Shown here piece by piece: positions 24,328 through 34,250 of a stretch of 64,000 nucleotides of DNA. The translations under genes and the position numbers were made by a program. The stretch lies in assembly GCA_018381235.1 (NCBI GenBank), contig JAGZSF010000008.1, positions 1 through 64,000 on the forward strand, in the 5' to 3' direction. Position 1 is the stretch's first letter, and every line of letters begins with the position of its first letter. The DNA comes from Collinsella sp. GTDB taxonomy: Bacteria; Actinomycetota; Coriobacteriia; Coriobacteriales; Coriobacteriaceae. The notes below the pieces were generated by a model that saw only the letters and a list, made by a program, of their open reading frames with translations, was not told where the DNA came from and did not search any database.

Positions 24328-24424
24328 TTTTTGCTTTGGTAGATGTGTGGGACATGCCTTACAATCTACCAAGTAGTTCATGACGGGCGAAAAACGGAGA
24401 GAAGGGGCTTGATGCGTCCTTAAT

Positions 24425-24490
24425 GTTTCATGCGGATAGATTGATTTGACAGACGGTGGCGAATGCCCGCCGTCCGCATTCGTATGAAAC
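24425..24490 (+). promoter_or_regulatory. Inverted repeat in MFS promoter region
   Basis: GTTTCATGCGGA (24425) and TCCGCATTCGTATGAAAC (24473-24490) are inverted repeats enclosing an inner hairpin GACGGTGG..CCGCCGTC. They end at the RBS of the MFS gene. A further TTGGTAGAT/ATCTACCAA pair lies at 24336-24372. These may be operator or leader structures. Confidence 0.5.
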
Positions 24491-24501
24491 AAGGAGTCTC
24501 C

Positions 24502-25782
24502 ATGCTCGCTTCTCTTTTCTCAAAGCCTCAATCATCGCTGTCCGTGCAGGCCAAGCGCCTGGTGGCGATGCGCTTTCTCATCTACACCGGTTTTCAGACC
24601 AGCTACTTTATCGGCGTCATCGGAACGCTCACCTATGCAGACGATGCCTCGGTCGTGGCGACATCGCTGGCCGTCCTTTTTATGAACGTATTCGTGATCT
24701 TGGGATCCTTTGCGGGTGGCGCGGCGCTCGACGCCTGGGGCCCGCGCCGTCATTTCTTGCTGAGCATCGTGGGCACGCTGGCAACCGGCGCGGCGATCCT
24801 CGTTTTTGGCAGCGCGACCGGCATCGTCCTGCTCGGCGCGGTGCTCCTGGGCTTCGTGATGGGGTTCGCCCAGCCCATCGCCACGTCCTATCCGGCCTAC
24901 CTCACCGACGATCCCGTCGAGCTCAAAGACATCAACTCTGCCATCGCCATGTTTTCAAACGTGAGTATCATCGTTGGCCCCACGCTGGGCGGCTTTGTCG
25001 CGGCGGCTGCGTCGTCGCGCGCGGTGTTTGTGCTCATGATGCTCTTTACAGTGCTGGCGCTCGTCGCCGGTTGGGGCTTTAGACCGCAGACCAGCCATGT
25101 CGCCGGGCATGCGGATGCCGATTTGGCAGAGGAAGGGGAGCGTGCGGGACAAAGCTCCAACCCCAGCACGACCACCCGCGCAACCTTCGCGACCAGCATC
25201 AAGACAGTCTTTACCAACAACGTTCTCGCGCTACTTTTCTGCATCATCTTCCTCTCGAACTTTGGCTACGGCGCCTTCGATCCGCTGGAGTCGTTCTTCT
25301 ACCGTGATATTCTGCATGTCGGTGTCGAGTGGATGGGCTGGCTCTCGTCGGCCAGCGGTGTGGGCGCGGTGCTGGGCGCCGTGGTCGCGCTCCGCTTGCC
25401 GCCGCACCTGGTCAACCTTAAAACGCTGCTTGTGGCGCTTATGTCCGTGGGCCTGGGAAGTTTGCTCTATGTGGGGACACCGTACGTGGGCGTGGCCCTC
25501 GTCGGCCAGATTGCCCTGGGCATAGCTTGGGGCATCGTCAACCCGCTCCACAACACGATCGTGCAAACGACGGCGCCGCTCGAGCGGCTCGGTCGCGTCA
25601 ACTCGGTCATGGGCTTTGGCAATATGTTTGCCGGCGTGGCGCCGCTGGCGATTGCCCCGTGGCTGGCGGCGACATTTGGCGTGCAACAGACGCTCATCGG
25701 AGCGGGCGCGGTCGTGACGGCGGTTCCCGTGGCGCTGCTGCTGTTTGGCCGCCGGCATTTTGATCGTGCCGCAAGGCAGTAA
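24502..25782 (+). CDS. Major facilitator superfamily exporter
   Basis: A polytopic membrane protein of 426 residues with about 12 transmembrane segments split by a hydrophilic loop (about 205-245). The first half shows the MFS loop pattern GAALDAWGPRRHFL between TM2 and TM3. It resembles drug or small-molecule efflux members (MDR type). The substrate is unknown. ATG at 24502 has AAGGAG five bases upstream; two earlier in-frame Mets lie within the inverted-repeat leader. It is monocistronic, followed by a palindrome and a hairpin. Confidence 0.9.
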   Translation: MLASLFSKPQSSLSVQAKRLVAMRFLIYTGFQTSYFIGVIGTLTYADDASVVATSLAVLFMNVFVILGSFAGGAALDAWGPRRHFLLSIVGTLATGAAILVFGSATGIVLLGAVLLGFVMGFAQPIATSYPAYLTDDPVELKDINSAIAMFSNVSIIVGPTLGGFVAAAASSRAVFVLMMLFTVLALVAGWGFRPQTSHVAGHADADLAEEGERAGQSSNPSTTTRATFATSIKTVFTNNVLALLFCIIFLSNFGYGAFDPLESFFYRDILHVGVEWMGWLSSASGVGAVLGAVVALRLPPHLVNLKTLLVALMSVGLGSLLYVGTPYVGVALVGQIALGIAWGIVNPLHNTIVQTTAPLERLGRVNSVMGFGNMFAGVAPLAIAPWLAATFGVQQTLIGAGAVVTAVPVALLLFGRRHFDRAARQ

Positions 25783-25847
25783 AAACCATCACAACATTCG
25801 AGGAAAATCGCGATTTTGCCGAAAAACATCGAATGTTGTGATGGTTT
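25783..25847. repeat. Palindrome, family AAACCATCACAACATTCGA (copy 3)
   Basis: Same outer 19-bp arms as copies 1 and 2, but the inner part changes to GAAAATCGCGATTTTGCC while still pairing. It starts at the MFS stop codon. Confidence 0.92.
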
Positions 25848-25879
25848 GCGCCCCGGGCCAGGCCACCCTTCGGGTCCGG

Positions 25880-25912
25880 CCACCACAAAGGGGACAGGCA
25901 CCTTTGTAGTGG
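25880..25912 (+). terminator. Gene-end hairpin, CCACCACAAAGG family (copy 3)
   Basis: CCACCACAAAGG/CCTTTGTAGTGG with one mismatched pair, loop GGACAGGCA, then TTTTTG. It follows palindrome copy 3 after the MFS gene. Confidence 0.8.
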
Positions 25913-26006
25913 TTTTTGCTTTGAGGGGCCGCGCCCGCGCCTTGGTATACCATGTACGCCGTTCACGAATACGCCCCACACCGCCGTACAACCCAGAAAG
26001 GCCCCC

Positions 26007-26828
26007 ATGGACACCACCTTCAGTCACATCAAAGCCGTGTTCTGCGATATCGACGGCACGCTGCTCACGAGCCAACACACGGTGTCCCCGCGCACCGTGG
26101 CGGCGATCCGCGCCCTGCGCGAGCGCGGCGTGCTCTTTGGCCTGTGCACCGGGCGCGACGCCCACGCGACCGAGGCCATGTACGAGCTCTGGGGCATCGA
26201 AGGCCTGGTGGACGTGATGGTGGGCTGCGGTGGCGCCGAGGTCATCGACCGCGCGCACGACATCAACGAGCTGAGCTATCCGCTGCCGGGCGAGACCATC
26301 GCGCGCATCTGCAAGCACATGGCGGACCTTCCGGCAACACCCGTCTGCCCCCGAGACGGCGTGTTCTACGTGCCCGAGAGCAACGCGTGCGTCGAGCACC
26401 TGTCGCGCGTCGACGGTGTGCCCTACCAGGTGGTCGATTTTGCCGAGTTCTTGCGCGAACCGCAGCCCAAGGTGATGTTTACCATGGCGCCCGAGGTAAT
26501 GCCGCGGGTGATTGAGCGAGCATCGACGTTTGCCGACGACACTGTTAAGGCGGCGGCTCTGCAAACCACGCAGCGGCTCTACGAGTTCATGGATCCGCGC
26601 GTGTCCAAGACGCGCGGCCTTGTGCGCGTGGCGGAACTCAACGACATGGAGCTCCAGGACATCTGCGTGTTTGGCGATGCGGACAACGACACCTGCATGG
26701 TGGCTGACGCCGGCGTGGGCGTGGCCATGGCAAATGGCAGCGATGCCACCCGTGCCGCCGCCGATTTTGTAACCGCCAGCAACGACAAAGACGGCATCGC
26801 GATCTTTATCGAGGAGCATCTGCTGTAG
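26007..26828 (+). CDS. HAD-superfamily (Cof-type) phosphatase
   Basis: A 273-residue Cof/IIB-subfamily HAD hydrolase. Motif I is FCDIDGTLL (nucleophile and acid Asp), motif II a Thr in CTGRD, motif III a Lys near residue 185, and motif IV GDADNDTCM followed by ADAGVGVAMANG. Such enzymes dephosphorylate sugar phosphates, FMN or pyridoxal phosphate. The substrate is not predictable here. It is monocistronic, ending in a CCACC.CAAAGG-family hairpin. Confidence 0.92.
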   Translation: MDTTFSHIKAVFCDIDGTLLTSQHTVSPRTVAAIRALRERGVLFGLCTGRDAHATEAMYELWGIEGLVDVMVGCGGAEVIDRAHDINELSYPLPGETIARICKHMADLPATPVCPRDGVFYVPESNACVEHLSRVDGVPYQVVDFAEFLREPQPKVMFTMAPEVMPRVIERASTFADDTVKAAALQTTQRLYEFMDPRVSKTRGLVRVAELNDMELQDICVFGDADNDTCMVADAGVGVAMANGSDATRAAADFVTASNDKDGIAIFIEEHLL

Positions 26829-26841
26829 CGCCGGGGGAGAA

Positions 26842-26874
26842 CCACCGCAAAGGGGACAGGCTCCTTTGTGGCGG
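26842..26874 (+). terminator. Gene-end hairpin, CCACCACAAAGG family (copy 4)
   Basis: CCACCGCAAAGG/CCTTTGTGGCGG, a 12-bp stem with one mismatch and one G-T pair, loop GGACAGGCT. No T-run follows. It starts 14 nt after the HAD stop. Confidence 0.75.
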
Positions 26875-27333
26875 CCTCAGGCGATTTGGGCGAATTGATA
26901 CCTAAAATCTGCGCGAAAATTCAAATATTGTTGTCTGAACATCATGCTTCTAACCACCGATGGGTTAAAGATATTCTCATCAGTTTGGTAGGGTATTCTT
27001 CCCGGTTGATGACCTACCGCTCACGGTCGATTTTCGACCGTTCACAGGATGTCTGCTCTTGAGCAAAATGTTGTGCAAATAAATAAAATGTTATTAAAAA
27101 ACTGATAACTGGCTTAATTACCAGTAGAAATAGATATTTCATAGCGAATAAACGAAGGTTAATCCGAGTAAATGTCAAGAGAATTGAGAATTCGCTACAA
27201 AACTATCGGTATTTTTGCTTAGATGTTCAAACAATCGTTACAATATGTACTATAAGTGTGTGCAATTACAAATTGCGCAGATACGTTTGATAGTGAAAGA
27301 GCAAGATCGCGGTCTCTTGGGGAGGAGACATCG
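26875..27333 (+). promoter_or_regulatory. AT-rich leader of the pilus locus
   Basis: 459 bp much richer in AT than its surroundings, with no convincing gene. It holds a palindrome ACGGTCGA-TTT-TCGACCGT near 27022 and a TATAAG -10-like box near 27251. A GGGGAGGAG RBS lies before the adhesin start. The AT content and length suggest a regulated or horizontally acquired promoter region. Confidence 0.5.
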
Positions 27334-30300
27334 ATGAAAGCGAATTCAGAAAAAACTAAGCAGAGTAAAAAAGCGACGCGCCGCGTACTGGCAGGCGTTT
27401 TGTGCGGAGCCTCCGTGTTGAGCCTGGTACTGTCGCTCGTCATGCCTCCGATCTCGCAGGCCATTGCCAACGATGCCCAGACAGATTCTACCGAGGAAAC
27501 TGTGATGGGGGGGGGTTCCTCAAGTGAGTCTACTGATGTAGACAACACCAACAACGGGGATACCGAAAACCAGAATAGTGACGACGTCGAGGGCGGCGCG
27601 AGCGAAGATATCGTTGCAGCAGACTCGACTGCCGATGGCGCGGAAGCCAAGAGCACCGCGCAGCCTTCCGACGCACAGCCTTCCGATGATGAAAATAACG
27701 ATGACAACGCAATCGCCCCTGCCAGCGTCAGTGACGATGACTATATCGAGGTAAACGGTGATGTTGCTCATAAATTCGATAGGGGCGGCAAGTATCGTTT
27801 GAGTGGTGAATCCTGGTCAGATAGCCAGATCACCATCACCGCAAACACCACCATCGATCTTAACGGCAACATGCTCTATCACCGTCCCGGTTCGGTGGAG
27901 TCGTTCATCGTGGTTCAGAATAACGCCACGCTTACCATCGAAGATTCCTCCGGCCGCGTCGTCGATGATTCCAAGCCGTTTACCGGTGAGCCGGGCCAGC
28001 CTGCAACTATGACATGCACCGGCAACAACAATGGTACTCCTCAGAGCCTAACCTATTATGAAACCACGAGCACGCCTAATGAAGATAAACTTGGCACCAC
28101 CGAGACTACGACTAAGCATGTTGTCAGCGGTTTCGGCGCAATCGTTGCCGCATCCGACGGCGGTTCGGTCAAACGAGTCATTTCGGTTGCGGACGGCAGT
28201 ACGCTTAACCTCAACGGAGGCATGATCACAACGCCTCGTAACCTGGGCAACGACGGTCACGTCATTCTCTCTCAGGGCGCTGTCAATATTTCTGGCGGTT
28301 ACGTCACCAACGGCAACGGCGGTGGCTGGGGCGGTGGTCTGTGCATAACGGGCGCGAATGCCAGCCTCGAAATGACAGGCGGCGTGGTCGCGGGAAACAA
28401 GGCTGCTTCTGGCGGTGGCATCTTTGCTAACAATGGCGCGACACTGGAACTCTCCGGCGGTGTCATCTCGGGTAATGCAACATATGACAATGGTATCTCC
28501 GATGGTTATAACGTCAGAGCCGGCGGCTACGGTGGCGGTGTTTATACCCAGGGTGCATTCGTAACCATCAGTGATTCTGCCAATATAACTAACAACCGAG
28601 CTGAAGCTCGCCTCGTTAATAAAGAGCTTTACAACAAAGGTCTCCTCGGTGGCGGCGGAATTGCATCGCACGGTGGAATGCTGTCCATGACGGGTGGCTC
28701 CGTTACTGCCAATTACTCCTATGAGGCCGGCGGTGGAATCTACGCTGGCCTCCCCGGGCAGGGAGTTGGATTCACCATGTCCAGCGGTTTTATTGCGGGC
28801 AATATGTCCGATAATGCCGAGGGCGGTGGCCTCCGTATTTCTGGCGATACTACCGGCGATATTAATACCGGCGATATGAATGCGGAAAATGCATCAAACA
28901 GGGTTTACATCACCAACAACAAGACCATGACGGGCAGCAACGTCGACCGCGGTGGCGACTGGGGTGGCGGTGGTGTCTTTATCCAGAAGGGCGGCAGGCT
29001 CAATATTTTCAAGACGCTGATCACTAAAAATCGCGCCGGTGGCTGGGGCGGTGGCGTCGGTGCTTGTCCTACGGGCGAGACAATCGTTTCGCACTCAAGT
29101 GGCGCTGCTATCTATGACAACGCAGATAACGTTGATCAAGATGGCAATAAGTTGCCAGCGTATCATTATTCCGCTGGCGGCGACGGCAAAAATGAAGACC
29201 ACGATGAAGTAAATTACGTTACTCCTGACTTCCAAAAATCCGGCCATAAGGATTTCTTCTTGGTCCGTAATAAGAATGGCGCGGATAAGACAATCGCTGT
29301 CGTTCTTGGCAAGATGCTGGGCGGCGAATCGGCTGGCTGGCAGGGCACTTGCGATGGTGAGACGATAACCATCGATGCCAATGGCGGTGCCGAGGCCAAG
29401 TGGATGTTTGGCCTTGCGGCTAATCCTTCTGATGCGGCTAAAAGTTATGCGCAGAGAGATGCTACGGCCATCATCAGTGGCAACTACTCCTACACCCACG
29501 GTGGTGGCATCATGACCAACGGCGACCTCATCGTCGGTAAGGTTACTTCCCTGGACGTGTATCCTGCAATCAAAGTCAAGGCTAACAAGGTCCTCATGAA
29601 GGACGGCGAAGCTCAAAGCCTCGCGGGCCACGGCTACCGGTTCAAGTTGTTGGGCAAAGCCGACGGTTCAGGTGAGGAGCCGTATTGGGATGCGAACGGC
29701 ACGCTCCACGCAAGCGGATGCGAGGCGACGTCTGAGTTTACCGTTAATAACGAGGGAAAGACGGGAGAGATTGTCATTGATACGGCCGCGAACTATCAGT
29801 CGGGTGATTACGACCTCTACCTTGTTGAAGTTCCTATCGAGGAAAAAGGAACAAAGTTCGATAAGTCTATTTACAAAATACATGTAGATGTTAGTGATCA
29901 ACCAGTTGAAAAGACGAATCTCTTGGGAATTGAGATTTATCGCCATGCGGTCAATACGAGCACTTCAAAAGTATCCGTTAAAAAGGAAGGCGAAGCTGAA
30001 TTCACTAAATGTGATGCTAGCTGGAGCACGGATACGGCTGATAGCACCGTCTCGACCGTAAAAATCGGTGATGATTCCAACCCTGCGTTTACGAACGAAC
30101 TTGCGCCTTACCAGACCTCAGGCACTTGGACACCTCAGGTGACCAAAAAGGTCGACGGCGGCGAGATGAAGAAGTTCAAGTTTGAGCTGTTTACTAAGAA
30201 TTCGGACAACACGGAGACATCCCTTCAGACCAAATATACTTCTGCTGAGTCGGGAAACCCTCAGACTGTAATGTTTGATGCGGTGACAATCGGCCCACTG

Positions 30301-30684
30301 CGCATCAAAGATCTCGCCGATGGTAAAGCGACGTTCACCTACTACATCCGTGAATGTACTGCCAACGGCGGCGACGGCACCAAGCACGAGGGCTACACCA
30401 ACGACACCAAGACCTTCAAGGTTGTGGTGACGGCCAAGGATAACAAAGACGGCACGCTGGAATGCACGCCGGCCTACTACGAGGTCGACGCCAGCGGCAA
30501 GCCAAGCGAAAAACCGACCACCGATCCCACCTTCACCAACACCTACTCAACCTCTTTGCCCCTTTCTGGTATGTCGGGCGTCACTCTGACGTACCTTGCC
30601 GGCGCGGCGGTGCTTTGCGCTGCTGCGGCCTGGATGCACATTCGTCGCAAGGCGAATGCGAAGGGAGGCGAGCGTCGTGAATAA
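27334..30684 (+). CDS. LPXTG-type surface adhesin, beta-helix plus pilin domain
   Basis: A 1116-residue cell-wall protein, probably the large tip or ancillary adhesin of the pilus. Signal peptide at 1-48 (positively charged start, VLAGVLCGASVLSLVLSLV). An acidic Ser/Asp-rich stretch (50-135) holds the G9 tract. A Gly-rich right-handed beta-helix-like region follows (about 250-720), with repeated GG[GA]I/GGG..V turns. Next is a Spy0128/FctA-type isopeptide pilin domain (about 950-1070). The sorting signal is LPLSG, with a hydrophobic helix and basic tail. LPLSG in place of LPXTG is a minor variant. The start at 27334 has GGGGAGGAG. It overlaps the next gene by 8 nt. Confidence 0.88.
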   Translation: MKANSEKTKQSKKATRRVLAGVLCGASVLSLVLSLVMPPISQAIANDAQTDSTEETVMGGGSSSESTDVDNTNNGDTENQNSDDVEGGASEDIVAADSTADGAEAKSTAQPSDAQPSDDENNDDNAIAPASVSDDDYIEVNGDVAHKFDRGGKYRLSGESWSDSQITITANTTIDLNGNMLYHRPGSVESFIVVQNNATLTIEDSSGRVVDDSKPFTGEPGQPATMTCTGNNNGTPQSLTYYETTSTPNEDKLGTTETTTKHVVSGFGAIVAASDGGSVKRVISVADGSTLNLNGGMITTPRNLGNDGHVILSQGAVNISGGYVTNGNGGGWGGGLCITGANASLEMTGGVVAGNKAASGGGIFANNGATLELSGGVISGNATYDNGISDGYNVRAGGYGGGVYTQGAFVTISDSANITNNRAEARLVNKELYNKGLLGGGGIASHGGMLSMTGGSVTANYSYEAGGGIYAGLPGQGVGFTMSSGFIAGNMSDNAEGGGLRISGDTTGDINTGDMNAENASNRVYITNNKTMTGSNVDRGGDWGGGGVFIQKGGRLNIFKTLITKNRAGGWGGGVGACPTGETIVSHSSGAAIYDNADNVDQDGNKLPAYHYSAGGDGKNEDHDEVNYVTPDFQKSGHKDFFLVRNKNGADKTIAVVLGKMLGGESAGWQGTCDGETITIDANGGAEAKWMFGLAANPSDAAKSYAQRDATAIISGNYSYTHGGGIMTNGDLIVGKVTSLDVYPAIKVKANKVLMKDGEAQSLAGHGYRFKLLGKADGSGEEPYWDANGTLHASGCEATSEFTVNNEGKTGEIVIDTAANYQSGDYDLYLVEVPIEEKGTKFDKSIYKIHVDVSDQPVEKTNLLGIEIYRHAVNTSTSKVSVKKEGEAEFTKCDASWSTDTADSTVSTVKIGDDSNPAFTNELAPYQTSGTWTPQVTKKVDGGEMKKFKFELFTKNSDNTETSLQTKYTSAESGNPQTVMFDAVTIGPLRIKDLADGKATFTYYIRECTANGGDGTKHEGYTNDTKTFKVVVTAKDNKDGTLECTPAYYEVDASGKPSEKPTTDPTFTNTYSTSLPLSGMSGVTLTYLAGAAVLCAAAAWMHIRRKANAKGGERRE
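27507..27515 (+). repeat. G9 homopolymer tract inside adhesin gene
   Basis: Nine consecutive G's at codons 58-61 (M-G-G-G). Loss or gain of one G leads to a stop within about a dozen codons in either alternative frame, so the tract is a candidate on/off switch. Confidence 0.9.
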
Positions 30685-32341
30685 GAAAGTTTGCTCCCTC
30701 CCGACCTTGTTTGCGCTGCTCGCCCTCTTGGTCAGCACCTGCGCGGTCGTGTTCCCCGCTTCCGCGCAGGCCGCGCCGACTTCGACCGGTTCCATCACGG
30801 TGAGCGGCACCGTAGCGAGTAGCTACGATGCCTACCAGATCTTTAGCGCCAATGTCTCCGACGGCGACAACGACGCCAAGGTCTACACCCAGATCGCCTG
30901 GGCAAGCGACGCCGCGCGCGACGCCGTCCTGCCCGTGCTGCACAGCGCCGGCATGCCCAAGTCCCAGACCACCGCGCAGGAAGCTGCCGAGTGGCTCAAC
31001 GCCGATTCCCACCTTACGAGCGCGCTGAGCGCACAGCTCGCTCGTTCCCTCCAGAGCTCTGGCACCGAGCTCGCGGCCCTTAACGCGGGCACGGCGGCCG
31101 AGCTGCCCTGCGGCTACTGGCTCATCGTCGCCGACGACGACGCCATCGCCCAGAACGAGGCCGGCACCGCGCCGATCATGGCCTTGGTGGGCGGCAGCGC
31201 CGTCACCGTCAAGCCCAAGGCCGCGACGCCCAAGGTTGTCAAGCACGTGCTGGAGGACAGCACGGCCGCATGGGGCAAGGCCGCCGACGCCACGGTCGCC
31301 GACGACCTGTACTGGCGCCTCTCTGCCACGGTCCCGGCGGGGCTTTCCGCCTACGACACCTACACGGTGTAGTTCGTCGACACCATGAGCGCGGGGCTCG
31401 ACCCCTCCAGGGTGGCCGCGAGCATGCGCGTGTACGTGGCGGCGGGCGCGGACGGCGGCTTTGACGCCGTCTCGGCCGGTAAGGACGGCCGCGTCGGCAC
31501 CGAGCCCGCGAAGGGCTGGACCGACATCACGGCCCAGTGCAGGGTCTCGGTCGACGATAAGACCTTCACCGTGCGCACCGGCGACCTGATTGCCGCGCTC
31601 GGCGGGGCCGATGCCTTCACCGCGGGCGCCCGCGTGGTCGCCGTGTACAACGCGCCGCTCAACAGCGCGTGCAACCACGGCATCGCGAAGGGCAACCCCA
31701 ACGAGGTCTACCTGCGCTACCCGCGCTCTCCCTTTGCCGACCAGTCCGGCGATGCCGGCTTTACCCGCACGCCGAGCGACGATGCGTGCGCCTACACCTG
31801 GGATCTCGCGCTCACCAAGCGCGGCAGCGACGGCGACAAGCCGCTTGCCGGGGCGGTCCTGAGCATCACCGACGACCGCGGTCGCACGCTGGCGGCCGAC
31901 GGCACGTGGGATGCGGAGGGCAAGGCTACCGTCACCACGGGCGAGGACGGTCGCGTGACCGTCTCGGGCGTGGACTCGGGCAAGCTGGAGGTCCGCGAGC
32001 TCAAGGCACCCAAGGGCTACACCGCCTTTGAGGGAACGCGCTCCGTGACGGTTAAGGCCGAGGGCCTGGACGTCGACCAGGTGGCCGCCGCCAAACCCAA
32101 GCTCACCATCACGGCCGAGTCGCCCCTGCGCGCCGACAGCGCGGACGGGTCGACGGGCAGCCTGGAGGCGTCGCTCATCAACACGCCCACCGGCACACCC
32201 CCTAGCATTACCACCGGAGGCTTCATGCCCTCGACTGGCGATATGGCAATGTACGCCGCGGCCGCCGCAGCGGTCGCCGGAGCCGCGCTCATCGTGGTCG
32301 CGCTCCTGGTCAAGCGGGGAGGTGGCAGCCATAAAGAGTAG
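30677..32341 (+). pseudogene. Pilin subunit gene with in-frame TAG
   Basis: One 555-codon frame interrupted once, by TAG at 31370-31372 (..DTYTV-stop-FVDTMSAGL..). Before the stop: a signal peptide and the first pilin domain (SYDAYQIFSANVSDGDND). After it: an isopeptide pilin domain, a CnaB/SpaA domain (LALTKRGSDGDKPLAGAVL, LEVRELKAPKGY) and the sorting signal MPSTGD with hydrophobic helix and basic tail. The product up to the stop is a 231-residue secreted fragment without anchor. GTG start with AAGGGAGGCG overlaps the adhesin stop. A single-base change (for instance from AAG or CAG) is the simplest cause. An internal restart at ATG 31385 would lack a signal peptide. Apart from the stop it appears undecayed, so the event is recent or is a sequencing error. 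Confidence 0.85.
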
Positions 32342-32449
32342 CTGGCAGCCCCACAGAGAGCGGGGCGAGACGTAGCGAAGCAGATGCTAAGACACAGACA
32401 GACAGATTTAGATCAAATGGAATTCGAGCAGAAAGCAGAGGAAAAGAAG

Positions 32450-34150
32450 ATGAGCATGAGCAAGAACATCGCACGCCTGGCAGTAACCGCCGGCCTTACC
32501 GCAGCGTTGAGCTTCGGCGGCGTCATGGCCCCGGTGACCATGGCGTTTGCGGCTGAGGGTGCGGCTGCAACGGCCACTGGCTCGGTGACCATCACGAACG
32601 TTAAGGGCAACGATACCGAATTCTATGGCTATCAGATTTTTAATGCTGACGTTGCGATAGTCAACGGTAAGACGGTTGTGAGCAATATCACCTGGGCGAA
32701 CGATGATGTGGAGGCGGCTGTCGAGAATGTCATTAAGGGTAACGGTTACGGTGGCACAACCGCTCAGGATGCTGCAGACTGGATAACGTCCAATGTGACA
32801 GGGACCGATGAGACAACCCGTGTTGACTCTAATCACATTGCTTATAAGATTGCCGCTGCCGTAGACGATCTTACTGACAAGACGACAACGACCGAGCGCG
32901 TTGCCTCCGGCCTTAAGCATGGCTACTGGCTCTTTGTGACCAAGGCTGACACTATTAATGAGGGTGAGGCGGGCACATCTCCCATCTTCACTGTCGTGGG
33001 AAACGCGCCTGTCGAAATCACCGAGAAAACTGGCATCCCCACCGTCGAGAAGAAGATCGTGAGCGATGCCGATAGCAAAGAGCACGATGCTGCCGACTCC
33101 CAGATTGGCCAGGACGTGACGTACAACCTTTATGGCACCATTGCCGAGAACTACGACAAGTACGACACGTATTTCTACAAGTTCTCCGACCAGATATCCA
33201 AGGGACTGACTCTGCAGAACGGTGCCAAGGTCTATCTGTATGCGAGCAAGGATGACGCGAAGGGCGATCTCGACCGCATGAAGGGCACGGATATCACTGC
33301 GAATTTCAAGGAGGAAACGTCCGCCGCGGTTGCCGCTGATGGCAGTAAGACGACGACGTGGACCTGCAATAACCTGAAGAACGTCGATCACGTCACTAAG
33401 GACTCCTACATCGTCGTCTCCTATAAGGCAAAGATTAACAGCGAGGCTACCGTTGGAGACAATGTGGGTAACACCAACATTGTCAAACTTGAGTATTCAA
33501 ACAACCCTATGACCACCGACACCGGCACGACGGTGCCCGATGAGGTTAAGACCTACACCTATGGCCTTAAACTGAATAAGGTTGACCTTGGTACTGAGAA
33601 GGCACTCCCGAATGCGAAATTTACCATCAAGGTGACGAAGGCGGCGGATTCACGCCTACAGGGGAAATACGTTCATCTCGATGGAACTCTTGGAGATGAT
33701 GCGTATAAGTTCACGACTGGCGACGATGGCGCCTTTGCTGTCAAGGGCCTCGGTGCGGGAACCTATACGGTAGAGGAGACTGACGCTCCCGAAAACTACG
33801 ATAAGGTCGTATCTTTCGATTTCACGATTAAGCCGAAGAATGAAAGCGGGACAACAAGTGAAAGCTCGAGCGCGGATAAGTATGAACTAACCGCTCCCAG
33901 TGATCAGGTTATCATCGGTAAGCCGAATGATAAGAGGGGCGACAACAAGCTCGAAGCCAAGACTAACACAGCTACAAACGACGACGGCACCTTCAACATC
34001 ACCGTTGGCGATGCCAAGCGGGTCGGCCTCCCGCTCACCGGTCTCAACGGCGTGACGTTCACTTGGATCGCTGGTGGCGCGGTGCTGTGCATCGGCGTGG
34101 CGCACCTCATCCGCAGCCGTAAGCAGGCTGAGGATTCCGAGCAGGAGTAA
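32450..34150 (+). CDS. Major (backbone) pilin, isopeptide-forming, LPLTG
   Basis: A 566-residue fimbrial shaft protein. Signal peptide at about 1-37 (LAVTAGLTAALSFGGVMAPVTMAFA). An N-terminal pilin domain opens with FYGYQIFNADV, a D2-type isopeptide domain follows (about 215-370, YNLYGTIAENYDKYDTYFYKF), then a CnaB domain with E-box YTVEETDAPENY (about 375-500), and the sorting signal LPLTG, hydrophobic stretch and basic tail. It would be polymerised and anchored by the class C sortase downstream. ATG at 32450 follows GAGGAAA. No classic YPKN pilin motif was spotted. A strong terminator lies about 100 nt after the stop. Confidence 0.9.
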   Translation: MSMSKNIARLAVTAGLTAALSFGGVMAPVTMAFAAEGAAATATGSVTITNVKGNDTEFYGYQIFNADVAIVNGKTVVSNITWANDDVEAAVENVIKGNGYGGTTAQDAADWITSNVTGTDETTRVDSNHIAYKIAAAVDDLTDKTTTTERVASGLKHGYWLFVTKADTINEGEAGTSPIFTVVGNAPVEITEKTGIPTVEKKIVSDADSKEHDAADSQIGQDVTYNLYGTIAENYDKYDTYFYKFSDQISKGLTLQNGAKVYLYASKDDAKGDLDRMKGTDITANFKEETSAAVAADGSKTTTWTCNNLKNVDHVTKDSYIVVSYKAKINSEATVGDNVGNTNIVKLEYSNNPMTTDTGTTVPDEVKTYTYGLKLNKVDLGTEKALPNAKFTIKVTKAADSRLQGKYVHLDGTLGDDAYKFTTGDDGAFAVKGLGAGTYTVEETDAPENYDKVVSFDFTIKPKNESGTTSESSSADKYELTAPSDQVIIGKPNDKRGDNKLEAKTNTATNDDGTFNITVGDAKRVGLPLTGLNGVTFTWIAGGAVLCIGVAHLIRSRKQAEDSEQE

Positions 34151-34250
34151 CGCTCGCTCACCCATCCCTTTGGCAGGTGGGATGTGATGGCCATGAGACT
34201 TGCGGACACTTTTCTCGTCCATCGACGTTCTTGCTTTGCCATGCTCTTTT

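Noticed and set aside
26868..27062. 64-codon plus-strand frame in the AT-rich region
   Set aside because: No Shine-Dalgarno, starts inside a gene-end hairpin, AT-rich with no recognisable pattern.
31370..31372. TAG as recoded pyrrolysine
   Set aside because: No pyl genes or reason for Pyl in a pilin; a point mutation is simpler.
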